From positions 1 to 64,000 of the forward strand of contig NZ_JAEPRQ010000004.1 in assembly GCF_016629665.1 (NCBI RefSeq): a stretch of 64,000 nt of DNA. The letters are read 5' to 3'. The notes under the pieces are model-generated. The model was not told where the DNA came from. It did no database searches and worked only from the letters and a program-made list of their open reading frames with translations. The stretch comes from Paracoccus caeni. GTDB taxonomy: Bacteria; Pseudomonadota; Alphaproteobacteria; Rhodobacterales; Rhodobacteraceae. Position 1 is the first letter of the stretch. Each line of letters begins with the position of its first letter. The translations under genes and the position numbers were made by a program. Below, piece after piece: positions 8,384 through 16,513 of this stretch.

Positions 8384-9061
8384 ATGCACCTTTGCGCAAT
8401 TGCCCTTTTCACCCTGATCTTTCTGGCAAGCTGCGGTTTGGTGCCGAAAAAGCAGGGCGGCGACATTCTGGTGATCGGCGATTCGGTTATGGCGTGGAAC
8501 GGTTTTGCGGGTGCCGATATCGGCGATGTCATCGCGGCCGAATTGGACCGCGATGTGGTGAACCGCGCGGCACTGGGCGCGCGGTTTCAAGCAGGCGGCG
8601 CGGCGACCCTGATCGGCCTCAACATCCCCGCCCAACTGTCATCCGGTCGCTGGACCTGGGTCGTGATGAATGGCGGCGCCAACGATCTGGGGGGCTCCTG
8701 CGGTTGCACCCGCTGCGATGGCGTCGTCGATGCCCTCATCTCAGCGGACGGGAAGGTCGGTCAGATTCCCAATCTTATCGCGCGGGCACAGTCCCAAGGC
8801 GCCCAAGTCCTGTGGATGGGCTATTATCAGGCGCCGAAATCCACCTCTTTCAAGGGCTGCCGCCCCGCTTTGGTCGAACTGGAACGGCGGATCGCCCTGC
8901 ATGCCGGTCTGCGGGCCGGATTCTACTTCCTAGATGCAGAGGATGCGTTCGATCCGACCGACGACACGCTATTCGCATCAGACCTGACCCATCCTTCGCA
9001 GAAGGGGTCTGCGGTGCTAGGCAGATTCTTGGCAAAGAAGATGTCTGAAAGCGCGTTGTAG
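8384..9061 (+). CDS. SGNH/GDSL-type hydrolase lipoprotein
   Basis: A 225-residue protein with a short lipoprotein signal ending in LASC (Cys17), so it should be anchored to a membrane after cleavage. The nucleophile block is VIGDSVMAW (Ser34), the oxyanion block NGGANDLGG, and the catalytic Asp-His block SDLTHPSQKG near the C-terminus. This is a complete SGNH set for ester or thioester hydrolysis. It follows the methyltransferase by 29 bases with AAAGGGA as ribosome site, so it is probably the last gene of the sigma-E lipid operon. The substrate is unknown; a lipid or acylated surface polymer is plausible. Two close Cys (CGCTRC) could form a disulfide. Confidence 0.85.
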   Translation: MHLCAIALFTLIFLASCGLVPKKQGGDILVIGDSVMAWNGFAGADIGDVIAAELDRDVVNRAALGARFQAGGAATLIGLNIPAQLSSGRWTWVVMNGGANDLGGSCGCTRCDGVVDALISADGKVGQIPNLIARAQSQGAQVLWMGYYQAPKSTSFKGCRPALVELERRIALHAGLRAGFYFLDAEDAFDPTDDTLFASDLTHPSQKGSAVLGRFLAKKMSESAL

Positions 9062-9063
9062 GG

Positions 9064-9137
9064 TGAGGCAGAAGCTTCTTCAGTTTGGCGTTCTCATCCT
9101 TTATGGCCTTCAGCCGCTTGCCTCCGGCAGCCTAATC
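9064..9137 (-). pseudogene. Trace of an IS3-family OrfA transposase
   Basis: On the minus strand about 25 codons read GGKRLKAIKDENAKLKKLLP, which matches the leucine-zipper end of IS3-family OrfA (DAKRLKALEDENAKLKKLLA in intact copies). There is a stop just upstream and no start, no OrfB and no terminal repeats around it, so it is a decayed fragment. It sits in the gap between the convergent SGNH lipoprotein and CNNM genes. Confidence 0.6.
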
Positions 9138-9155
9138 TAGGAATTTGTTGGTGAA

Positions 9156-9184
9156 ACAAAAGAAAAGGACGCCTTCCGGCGTCC
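9156..9184 (-). terminator. Rho-independent terminator for the CNNM gene pair
   Basis: GGACGCC (9167-9173), loop TTCC, GGCGTCC (9178-9184). On the minus strand the stem is followed by TTTTCTTTTGTTT, a good U-tract. It lies about 35 bases behind the stop of the 338-residue membrane protein. Confidence 0.85.
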
Positions 9185-9216
9185 ATAGGTGACACAAATT
9201 TCACCGTAGACCAAAA

Positions 9217-10233
9217 TCAATCCTTGCCCACGCTTGTGGTTGGCAGCAAACGCTTGACGATATCTGACAACGAGACGACGCCCAGAAGCCTTTCCCCCTC
9301 CATCACGACCGCCAACTGGACGCTGGCATCGCGAAAGCGGGACAGTGCTTCGTAGACAGGCATGCTGGGTGGAAGCGTCAGGACCGGACGCGCAACCTGT
9401 GATACGAACTCGTCGTCTTTCAACAGCAGTGTGTCGCGGACATGGATGATCGCAGGCTGCGTGTTCTCGTCAGTCAGCAGAATGCGCATGTGACCCGATG
9501 CAAGACCCGCCGCGCGCAGATCGGCAGCGGTAGCGTTCGGGCCAACCTGCGTCACGGCTGCCATCGGCGTCATCAGTGAGGCGATCTGAATGCTGCCCAG
9601 ATCGATCAACCCCGAAAGCTGCTGCTGCATCTCAGGCTCCAAGGTGCCTGCCTTGGCTGAGTGTTCGACCAGTTGGCGAATGGTGGCGGCGTCTTGTCCA
9701 CCGACCGCCGCTTTGTCTACCGGCGTGACGCCGCTGGCTTCGACAAGGCGGTTCGCCAATCTGTTGATCCAAGCCAGAAGCGGTCGCAGCGGCCAGATAT
9801 AGGCCTGCGCGATATGGCCGATGGCCAGGGCGGATCGTTCCGGATGGGCGATGGCCCAGGATTTCGGCGCCATCTCACCCACGACAAGGTGCAGGAAGGT
9901 CACGACGAACAGCGCCAGCGCGAAGGCCAGACCGCCTGCCAACCAAAGCGGCAGTCCCGCCGAAAGAAGGATCGGATGCAGCCAGGAATCGACGGCAGGT
10001 TTGGTGATGGCACCAAGCGCAAAAGCGCAGACAGTGATGCCAAGCTGGGCACCCGCCAGCATCAGTGTCAGATCATTCATGCCGCGCAAAGCGGCGCGGG
10101 CCGAGCCGCTGCTCCCGGCCAGTTCTTCAAGCCGGTGACGCCTTGCGCCAAGCAATGCGAATTCGATGATGACGAACAATGCGCTGAGCGCGATCAGCGC
10201 GATCGTCGCCAAAACTACGGGAAGGGGACTCAT
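9217..10233 (-). CDS. CNNM/HlyC-CorC family membrane protein (DUF21 plus CBS pair)
   Basis: A 338-residue protein. The DUF21 membrane domain fills roughly residues 1-190 (FVIIEFALLGARRHRLEELA, then LAGAQLGITVCAFALG, VVGEMAPKSWAIAHPE), and two CBS motifs follow (LMTPMAAVTQVGP; YEALSRFRDASVQLAVV). It lacks the CorC/HlyC C-terminal domain. Family members are linked to magnesium or cobalt efflux and to ion-stress resistance; the hemolysin label is historical. Its start overlaps the stop of the longer paralogue by 4 bases, so the two probably act together as a heteromer. Confidence 0.87.
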   Translation of the reverse strand: MSPLPVVLATIALIALSALFVIIEFALLGARRHRLEELAGSSGSARAALRGMNDLTLMLAGAQLGITVCAFALGAITKPAVDSWLHPILLSAGLPLWLAGGLAFALALFVVTFLHLVVGEMAPKSWAIAHPERSALAIGHIAQAYIWPLRPLLAWINRLANRLVEASGVTPVDKAAVGGQDAATIRQLVEHSAKAGTLEPEMQQQLSGLIDLGSIQIASLMTPMAAVTQVGPNATAADLRAAGLASGHMRILLTDENTQPAIIHVRDTLLLKDDEFVSQVARPVLTLPPSMPVYEALSRFRDASVQLAVVMEGERLLGVVSLSDIVKRLLPTTSVGKD

Positions 10234-11606
10234 GCTTCGTCCTCATCTTTAGAGACCTCGACCAGCTTCACACGAAGCTCGGTCGGGATATGTCGTTCGA
10301 CCTGGAGAACATCGACTTCCAGCAGCCATTGTGACGGACGTTCGTTCACCAGATCGGCGGGATCTATCGGCAGAGGAACAACGATCCGCTCGCCCAACTG
10401 GGGCAGACCACCCCGCTGGGCGATCAGAAGGCCCGCAACAGTCTCGACATCAGGGTCCGGCAGATCGCGACCGATTTTTCTGCGCAACTCGTCCAGATGA
10501 ACATCCCCATCGATCAGCCAGACATTTTCGCCTTCGGCCGTCAGACCGTCGCTTGGGCTTTCGTCATGTTCGTCCGTGATCTCGCCCACAACCTCCATCG
10601 CCAGATCTTCCAGCGTCAGCACGCCAGCGAAGCCGCCATATTCATCGATGACGCAGGCCAGTTGATTGCGCGAGGCGGCCAGCAAAGCCAAGGCATCAGG
10701 CAGGCGCATCAGCGTGGGAATGACGGTGGCCGGACGCATCAGTGTGGTTACAGTGGCCCCGGCGGGGTCGGCCACATCTTGGTTTAGCAGATCGGCCAGA
10801 TGCACGACGCCCACCGGCGTATCTTCATCGTCGATCACCGGATAGCGCGTATGCGCCTGCGACATCAGAACGCGAAGTTCGCCCAAGGTGGTGTCAGGCG
10901 TGACCCAATCGACTTGCGAGCGCGGAACCATCGCGTGTTCAACATCCTGCTGTGGAAAATCGATGATCCGATCCATCATCAACGACAGTTCCAGCGGCAG
11001 ATCGCCACTTTCACGCGAATCCGCGATGATATGCGGCAGGTCCGCCGCCGAGGCTGTAACGTCCAGATCGTGAACCGGCTCAATCCGCAAGGCGTGCAGC
11101 AGAATATTAGCGGATTTGTCGAAGAAGCCGATCAGCCAGCCGAATACCTTAAGATAGATGAGGGTTGAACGCGCAAGCCCCCGTGCCAATGGCTCGGGGT
11201 TCGCGATGGCCAGATTCTTGGGATAAAGTTCCGCGAAGATCATCGTGACCAGCGTTGCGACGATCAGCGCCAAGGCCGTGCCGATCCCAATCCCGATCGC
11301 GCCTGGTACGCCAAGCCCGCCAAGCACGACGCCCAGCGGATAGCCGATCATCGGCTGAGCCACGAAACCGATCAGCAGCCCGGTGACGGTGATGCCCAAC
11401 TGCGCCCCCGACAGCATGAAGCTTGTGCGCTGCGTCACCAGCAAGGCGCGTTGCGCTGAGGCATCGCCCCCCGCCGCCTGCGCCGCCAACCGGGTCCGGT
11501 CGACGGACATATAGGCGAATTCTTGGGCGACGAAATAACCGCAGGCGGCGATGATCACCAGAATGACCACCGTGCCGACCAACAGCAGAAGAAGTGCTTC
11601 AATCAT
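10230..11606 (-). CDS. CNNM/HlyC-CorC family membrane protein with CorC C-terminal domain
   Basis: A 458-residue protein with an N-terminal DUF21 membrane domain (CGYFVAQEFAYMSVDRTRLA; LSGAQLGITVTGLLIG; FAELYPKNLAIANPE), two CBS repeats (MVPRSQVDWVTPDTTLGEL; LMRPATVIPTLMRLPDAL) and the C-terminal CorC_HlyC domain (VWLIDGDVHLDELRRKIG). Such proteins bind nucleotide-Mg through the CBS pair and export divalent cations. It is the first of a two-gene operon with the shorter paralogue. Reading DEYGGFAGVLTLEDL confirms the family's conserved second CBS end. Confidence 0.88.
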   Translation of the reverse strand: MIEALLLLLVGTVVILVIIAACGYFVAQEFAYMSVDRTRLAAQAAGGDASAQRALLVTQRTSFMLSGAQLGITVTGLLIGFVAQPMIGYPLGVVLGGLGVPGAIGIGIGTALALIVATLVTMIFAELYPKNLAIANPEPLARGLARSTLIYLKVFGWLIGFFDKSANILLHALRIEPVHDLDVTASAADLPHIIADSRESGDLPLELSLMMDRIIDFPQQDVEHAMVPRSQVDWVTPDTTLGELRVLMSQAHTRYPVIDDEDTPVGVVHLADLLNQDVADPAGATVTTLMRPATVIPTLMRLPDALALLAASRNQLACVIDEYGGFAGVLTLEDLAMEVVGEITDEHDESPSDGLTAEGENVWLIDGDVHLDELRRKIGRDLPDPDVETVAGLLIAQRGGLPQLGERIVVPLPIDPADLVNERPSQWLLEVDVLQVERHIPTELRVKLVEVSKDEDEA

Positions 11607-11693
11607 CGCTGCGCCCCCGTGTCAGAGCAGGGTTTGACGCGGCAAGACCTGCGGCCCATGAAAGTTTCTCCTTCTGTATGTTTAGATAAAGCC

Positions 11694-11716
11694 GCGCCGG
11701 ACCGAAGGTCCGGTGC
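11694..11716 (-). terminator. Stem-loop behind exoD, probable terminator
   Basis: GCGCCGGACC (11694-11703), loop GAA, GGTCCGGTGC (11707-11716), ten pairs with one G-U. On the minus strand it is followed by GGCTTTATC, a weak U-tract. It lies about 55 bases behind exoD and ends the ECF sigma operon before the CNNM genes. Confidence 0.5.
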
Positions 11717-11770
11717 GATGATTGTTTCGGATGGGATATCACAGTCAGGAAGTCTAAGGGCTCACGCATG

Positions 11771-12436
11771 TCAGGACAAAAGACCCACAAGCAGATGCCA
11801 GACAAAGATGACCGATGCGGCCACGACACCTGACATCAAGATGATGCAAACCAGCGACAAGAACCAACCCAACAGAATACTGATACCGTCGCGCATCGCC
11901 AAAGCCAGCACAAGAAAGGTCATGCAGGCGGCGGGCGGAATGTTTCCGAAGGGTATAGGCAGGATCAGGATGATGGAAAGGATCAGGCACAACAGCCCTG
12001 AAAACCGGAATGCCCATCCTTGTGAAAGCTGCTCCCTGCGGGGCCGCAGTAGCTGTTCGCAACGCCGCAGATACGGCGTTCCCCGATACGCCAGTGTCTG
12101 GAACAGCGACGCGGAAATGCCCCGATCCATCACGATGCGGGGAAACCATGGCTGCCGGTCAAGCAGCATTGCCGCTGACAGATAAAGCATCGGCAGGCCC
12201 AAAACGACGGAAGAGCCTGGCGGGTTGGGCAGGATGTTCAGAATGCCAAAGATCAACATCAATGCCAGCGTCGCCCGGTCCTCAAACCAGAGGACAAGAT
12301 CGCCGATCGCAATGCGCTCACCAGTCGTTTGACGAGGAAGCTCTTCGATCAGCGATGAAATAGGCTTGTTGCTTCGGTCACCCTCTGCATCGGTGTCAGA
12401 CTCCGGAGACCCTGCTTCTTGCGAGCATTCGGTCAT
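11771..12436 (-). CDS. exoD: ExoD family membrane protein
   Basis: A 221-residue protein of the ExoD family. After a charged N-terminal tail come SSLIEELPRQTTGERIAIGD and LILFGILNILPNPPGSSVVL-like membrane segments (here MLIFGILNILPNPPGSS), with about four helices in all. ExoD was first found as needed for exopolysaccharide and alkaline stress tolerance in rhizobia; its molecular role is unclear. It is the last gene of an operon with an ECF sigma factor, and its start overlaps the stop of the DUF2076 gene (ATGA). Confidence 0.85.
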   Translation of the reverse strand: MTECSQEAGSPESDTDAEGDRSNKPISSLIEELPRQTTGERIAIGDLVLWFEDRATLALMLIFGILNILPNPPGSSVVLGLPMLYLSAAMLLDRQPWFPRIVMDRGISASLFQTLAYRGTPYLRRCEQLLRPRREQLSQGWAFRFSGLLCLILSIILILPIPFGNIPPAACMTFLVLALAMRDGISILLGWFLSLVCIILMSGVVAASVIFVWHLLVGLLS

Positions 12437-12984
12437 TCGAAGTCGTCAAAACCGCCGTCGTCAAAACCCTCAGCATCCGCCGATGTATCCTCGTCCTGAG
12501 CCGCTGGTTCTTGCGGTGCTTCTGCCGCATCGGCTGGGCCTGCGAACATGCCGCCGATAACGTTTCCAAGCAGCACCCCGCCTGCAACGCCCATCGCGGT
12601 CTGTGCGGCACCAGCCATGAAGCCGCCTCCTGTGCTGCGTCCGCTGCCCCAAGGCCCGTCGGATTGCTGTGCCGGAGCCGCTGCGCTGGCACGATGCGGC
12701 GCAGGGCGCTGCTGTGGCTGCGCGCCGCCGAACATGCGCCCGAAGATACCTCCGGTTTCAGGTTCAGGACGATCCTGCGCCTGTTTGATTTGCTCTTGCG
12801 CGACGTTAAGCGCCTGTTCCTGCATGATAACGGTCTGCGCAAGATAATAGGCCGCGCCGGGATTTCGAGAGATCAAATCGTCAATCAGCGTTTCGGCTTC
12901 GGGGTCGCGATCAGGTTGAACGCGCGCGGCATGGCCCAGTTTGTTGAACAGGCCTTCGATGGCCCGTCGGTCATGGTTGTCCAT
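12433..12984 (-). CDS. DUF2076 domain protein
   Basis: A 183-residue protein. The N-terminal half (DRRAIEGLFNKL, then RNPGAAYYLAQTVIMQEQAL and NVAQEQIKQAQ) is the DUF2076 signature, the middle is a low-complexity Gly/Ala/Pro/Gln linker with a glycine-rich hydrophobic stretch (MGVAGGVLLGNVIGGMFAG), and the tail is acidic (FDDGGFDDFE). Proteins of this type are periplasmic ligand-binding proteins in some reports, but no signal peptide is seen here. The ATG at 12984 is chosen because similarity begins there; an open frame upstream runs through the BI-1 gene. Function unknown. Confidence 0.85.
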   Translation of the reverse strand: MDNHDRRAIEGLFNKLGHAARVQPDRDPEAETLIDDLISRNPGAAYYLAQTVIMQEQALNVAQEQIKQAQDRPEPETGGIFGRMFGGAQPQQRPAPHRASAAAPAQQSDGPWGSGRSTGGGFMAGAAQTAMGVAGGVLLGNVIGGMFAGPADAAEAPQEPAAQDEDTSADAEGFDDGGFDDFE

Positions 12985-13010
12985 GAGGTTAAATTCCTTT
13001 TGCCCGAGCG

Positions 13011-13727
13011 TTATTCTTCCCGCTGGCCGGTCAGGCTCAGCAGAAGCTGAAAGATGTTGATGAAGTTCAGATACAGCGACAGCGCACCCATGACGGCCAG
13101 TTTCTGCTGCGTCTGGGCATCGTGATGCTGCGCATAGGCCAGCTTGATCGATTGGGTGTCCCACGCGGTCAGTCCGACGAAGACCAGAATGCCGATGATT
13201 GAAATCGCGAATTGCAGCGCCGACGATCCCAGAAAGATGTTGATGATGCTGGCGATGATCACACCGATCAGACCCATGATCAGGAAGCTGCCGAACTTCG
13301 ACAGGTCGCGCTGCGTGGTATAGCCGTAAAGGCTCATCCCCGCGAACATGGCCGCCGCCCCGAAAAATGCGCGGGCAATGGATGCGCCCGTAAAGACCAG
13401 AAAGATCGACGCCAGCGACAGGCCCATGACGGCACAGAATGCCCAGAACAGGGTCTGGGCGGTCGCGCCCGAAATCGCATCGATGCGGAATGACAAAAAC
13501 ATCACGAAAGCCAGCGGAGCCAGCATCACAACCCACCGCAGTGGCGTGCTGAAGATGGGGACATAAATCGCGGGCACCGATGCGACCAGAACGGCGACCA
13601 GCCCCGTGACCAGAAGGCCAAGGCCCATATAGTTGTAGATACGCAGCATATGCGCGCGAAGGCCGTCATCAAAGGCCGCAGTCGGGGCGAAGCCGGCGCT
13701 GCGACCGGTCTGGTGGAGGGGTTGCAT
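13011..13727 (-). CDS. Bax inhibitor-1/YccA family membrane protein
   Basis: A 238-residue protein with seven membrane helices. Family marks are YNYMGLGLLVTGLVAVLVA, the GASIARAFFGAAAMFAGMSL repeat, GYTTQRDLSKFGSFLIMGLIG and the acidic C-terminal helix LTAWDTQSIKLAY. BI-1/YccA proteins form a calcium or proton leak channel in bacteria and interact with FtsH in E. coli. A CGGAGT ribosome site precedes the ATG. It lies between anti-sigma and DUF2076 genes, suggesting that the operon deals with membrane or envelope stress. Confidence 0.9.
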   Translation of the reverse strand: MQPLHQTGRSAGFAPTAAFDDGLRAHMLRIYNYMGLGLLVTGLVAVLVASVPAIYVPIFSTPLRWVVMLAPLAFVMFLSFRIDAISGATAQTLFWAFCAVMGLSLASIFLVFTGASIARAFFGAAAMFAGMSLYGYTTQRDLSKFGSFLIMGLIGVIIASIINIFLGSSALQFAISIIGILVFVGLTAWDTQSIKLAYAQHHDAQTQQKLAVMGALSLYLNFINIFQLLLSLTGQREE

Positions 13728-13751
13728 GAGATACTCCGGTTGCTTGAAATG

Positions 13752-14522
13752 TCAGTAAAGCGTGTCGGACAGCGCGAAGGATGCATCCAGCAACGTGTCT
13801 GCATGCTCATCCTCGGCCACCAGGACATGGGCGGTCTCGCCGATCTGGAACCAGGCGATGCCGTAATCAGGGGTCTCATGAAGGCGTGGCATGGTCACGT
13901 TGAACGCCCCGGCGCGAACGGCGAAATGGCTGACGCGGCCCAATTCGGCGGAATCGAAAAGAATCTCGATCCCCGGTCCTTCGGCAGAGGGAAACACCTG
14001 CACGTCGCGGACCGTCCAGTCCTCGGGGAAATGAGGCAGGATGATGCCGGTCGCGGCGCGCAATTCTTCTTCGTCAAGCTGCGTGGTTTCAGGCTGCGAC
14101 AGCATCGCCAGCCGTATCGTGCTCACCTGATGCGCGGCCAGTGCGGATGTCACAGACGGAGGGGCAGGCTGTGAGGCTGTGACCGGACCGACTGAAAGTG
14201 GCCCCAATCCTGCATTGGCCAACCAACCCAGACCGATCAGCAGCACTGCCGGAACAAGTCGTAGCGCCGCCCGCATGCGAACTGCGCGCCGCCGCGCCCG
14301 CGCCAGAGCTCGTGCCGCGCCCAGAAGCGGTGCTGAGGCAGCGGGCGGCATCAATGCGCGGCGCAGATCGCGCCGCATCGCCAGATCGCGCATCACCTGC
14401 GCCGAAGCCTCCGGATGGTGGGAAAGCCATGCCTCGACCTCCGCCTTCTGCGTCTCGGTTAGTTGATCATCGATATAGGCGCAGAGGTCCAATTCGTGCA
14501 TCGCAGGATCTTCATTCAGCAT
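13752..14522 (-). CDS. Membrane-anchored anti-sigma factor of the ECF pair
   Basis: A 256-residue protein. The N-terminal cytoplasmic part (MHELDLCAYIDDQLTETQKA) resembles RsiW/FecR-type anti-sigma domains, one membrane helix lies near residues 85-105 (LRLVPAVLLIGLGWLANAGL), and about 150 residues follow outside. There is no HxxxCxxC zinc motif, so sensing is not by the ZAS mechanism. GGGAGG six bases before ATG 14522 supports that start, overlapping the sigma gene by 11 bases; ATG 14501 is possible. The signal it reads is unknown. Confidence 0.83.
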   Translation of the reverse strand: MLNEDPAMHELDLCAYIDDQLTETQKAEVEAWLSHHPEASAQVMRDLAMRRDLRRALMPPAASAPLLGAARALARARRRAVRMRAALRLVPAVLLIGLGWLANAGLGPLSVGPVTASQPAPPSVTSALAAHQVSTIRLAMLSQPETTQLDEEELRAATGIILPHFPEDWTVRDVQVFPSAEGPGIEILFDSAELGRVSHFAVRAGAFNVTMPRLHETPDYGIAWFQIGETAHVLVAEDEHADTLLDASFALSDTLY

Positions 14523-15042
14523 CAGTGCCTCCCACCAATTTCAGCGCCTTGACCGGGCGCTGCACGCCGTCCTCTATCTCGCGCAGCTTTGCCCGAGCGC
14601 GCGAAACACGAGACATGACCGTCCCTGGTGCCACGCCGATCAGCTGAGCGGCGTCGGCATAGGACAAACCGTCAACGGCGACGAGCGCCAGCGCCTCGCG
14701 CTGCTCCTCTGGCAGCGCCATGAAGAACTGCCGCAATTGCGTCAGCCGGATCGCGTCATCCTGCGGCGCGTCCTGAACCTGCGGCGATAACTGCGCGAAA
14801 TCGACTTCGCGTTTTATTTGAGCGGCGTGCTGACGGCGCCGATCCAGAAAGCGATTGCGCAGAATCGAACGAAGCCAAGGGCCGACCGCCTTCTCAGAGA
14901 CCAATTGCCGACGTTGTTCGTGACCGCGCAACATCGTGTCCTGCACAAGGTCATCCGCCTCGGCCCAGTCGCGGGTCAGGGCAAAGGCATAGCGCCTCAA
15001 CGGCGCGAGCAAGGCAATGATCGGGTCAGGAACGTGGTGCAT
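14512..15042 (-). CDS. ECF-type RNA polymerase sigma factor
   Basis: A 176-residue sigma factor. Region 2 (ADDLVQDTMLRG, then VGPWLRSILRNRFLDRRRQH) and region 4 (FMALPEEQREALALVAVDGL with AAQLIGVAPGTVMSRVSRAR) are complete. The start at 15042 is where the family's N-terminus (PIIALLAPLRRYAFALTRDW) begins; the ribosome site is poor. It is the first gene of an operon with its anti-sigma factor, BI-1, DUF2076 and ExoD, which are likely among its own targets. No convincing ECF promoter was found in front of it. Confidence 0.88.
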   Translation of the reverse strand: MHHVPDPIIALLAPLRRYAFALTRDWAEADDLVQDTMLRGHEQRRQLVSEKAVGPWLRSILRNRFLDRRRQHAAQIKREVDFAQLSPQVQDAPQDDAIRLTQLRQFFMALPEEQREALALVAVDGLSYADAAQLIGVAPGTVMSRVSRARAKLREIEDGVQRPVKALKLVGGTDAE

Positions 15043-15230
15043 CTTGAAACTATAGACGCAGCCAGTGACGAAGTGCTTCCACCTCTTTGCAAATAAAGTT
15101 TCGGGGGAGGTTCTATTGCGCGTCGTGGCGGTGTCGAGAACCGGGATTGGTGATTGAAATCTGGAAGCGGGCCTGTGCGTCGGCCATGGCGGCGGCAAAG
15201 ACGCTCGACAGTCGAACGACTGGTTCTCCC

Positions 15231-16256
15231 TTAGCGGAAATTCGAAAACCTGTTCGGTGAGACGCCGTATTTCTTCCGGAACGCTTTCGCGAAATGGGAT
15301 GAGGACGCATAACCACAGGCGACAGCGACATCCATGACCGACAGATTGGTTTCCGACAGCAGGATCCGCGCCTTTCTTAGACGCGCATTGTTGCGATACT
15401 CGACCGGGGTGATGCCCAGATGCTGCCGGAACAGCCGCTGGATCTGGCGTAGCGACACGCCGCAATGGTCGGCACATTCGGCAAGGTTGAATTCTTCATC
15501 GATATGCGTCTCGATGAATTCGACCGCACTGACCAGATATTCGTTGCGCGTGCCCAGCCGCGCCGCGATCGAGATGGTCTGCGGATCTTCGGCCGTCCGG
15601 CGGTGGGTTAGCAGACACATATTCATCGCCGCCTGACCCATTTCCGCGCCGCAATGATCGTTGATCAGCTTCAATGCGATTTCGGCCGAGGCGATGCCAC
15701 CGGCGCAGGTGATCAGGCGATTGTCAAAGCAATAGCTGCTCTCAACCGGGTCAAGGTCGGGATAGGCCTCGCGGAAGCCGGGGATGTTTTCCCAATGCAG
15801 GGTGAACCTGCGGCCCTTCAGCAGACCCGCTTCGGCAAGGATATAGGCACCGCTGCACAGGCTGCCGACCGTGCGGCCATGACGCCATTGCGCCCGCATC
15901 CAGTCGGCCAGCTGGGCCGAGGTGGTCAGTTCGGGTTCGACACCGCCGCAGACGAAGATATAGCCGGGCGGAGATTGCCGGGGCAAAGCCTCATCCACCG
16001 CGACTTGCACACCGTTCGAGGCGATGACACCCGCGCCGGTTTCCGAAAAGATCCGCCATTCGAACAGATTGCTGCCTGATAGCTGGTTCGCGGCGCGCAA
16101 TGGTTCAATCGCAGAGGTAAAGGCCAGCATGGTGAACTTCGGGACCAGCACGAAGTTCACCATGATCGGCTCAGCCGGCTTGGGCGCATTAAGATGGGCC
16201 ACGCCGCGAGACACGAACCTGCTTGCCACGGGGGCGGCCTCGTCCTGCCGGGTCAT
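15231..16256 (-). CDS. GlxA family AraC-type regulator (DJ-1/PfpI domain plus HTH)
   Basis: A 341-residue regulator. The N-terminal DJ-1-like domain (residues about 30-200) holds the nucleophile-elbow CSGAYILAEAGLL and HWENIPGFREAYPDL; the C-terminal AraC domain has two helix-turn-helix motifs (NLAECADHCGVSLRQIQRLF; SVMDVAVACGYASSSHFAKA). This layout is that of GbdR and CdhR, which control glycine betaine and carnitine catabolism in Pseudomonas. The next two leftward genes (dipeptidase, V4R protein) are homologues of genes beside dgcAB in Pseudomonas, which fits a betaine or dimethylglycine signal. Target assignment is inference. Confidence 0.87.
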   Translation of the reverse strand: MTRQDEAAPVASRFVSRGVAHLNAPKPAEPIMVNFVLVPKFTMLAFTSAIEPLRAANQLSGSNLFEWRIFSETGAGVIASNGVQVAVDEALPRQSPPGYIFVCGGVEPELTTSAQLADWMRAQWRHGRTVGSLCSGAYILAEAGLLKGRRFTLHWENIPGFREAYPDLDPVESSYCFDNRLITCAGGIASAEIALKLINDHCGAEMGQAAMNMCLLTHRRTAEDPQTISIAARLGTRNEYLVSAVEFIETHIDEEFNLAECADHCGVSLRQIQRLFRQHLGITPVEYRNNARLRKARILLSETNLSVMDVAVACGYASSSHFAKAFRKKYGVSPNRFSNFR

Positions 16257-16513
16257 TCTCGTGAATCCTTAGTGGGGTGTTCGCCCTGACAGCCAAGAGC
16301 GGTGTCGCGACGAACCGGTAGATGACGCGCGGCTTACTGGAAAACCGCTTCCTGAGAGCTGCTAATCGATGCAATATATCCAGCAAAGCAGATATTCCGG
16401 TTACCTGCCAGATCGCCTTTACGTCAGCCTCACCGCCCTGATGCATCCGTGTGCTGCTGACGCACTACGCACGGCATGGACGTTCCACCCAATCATTTGA
16501 ATGCGGACCATGG

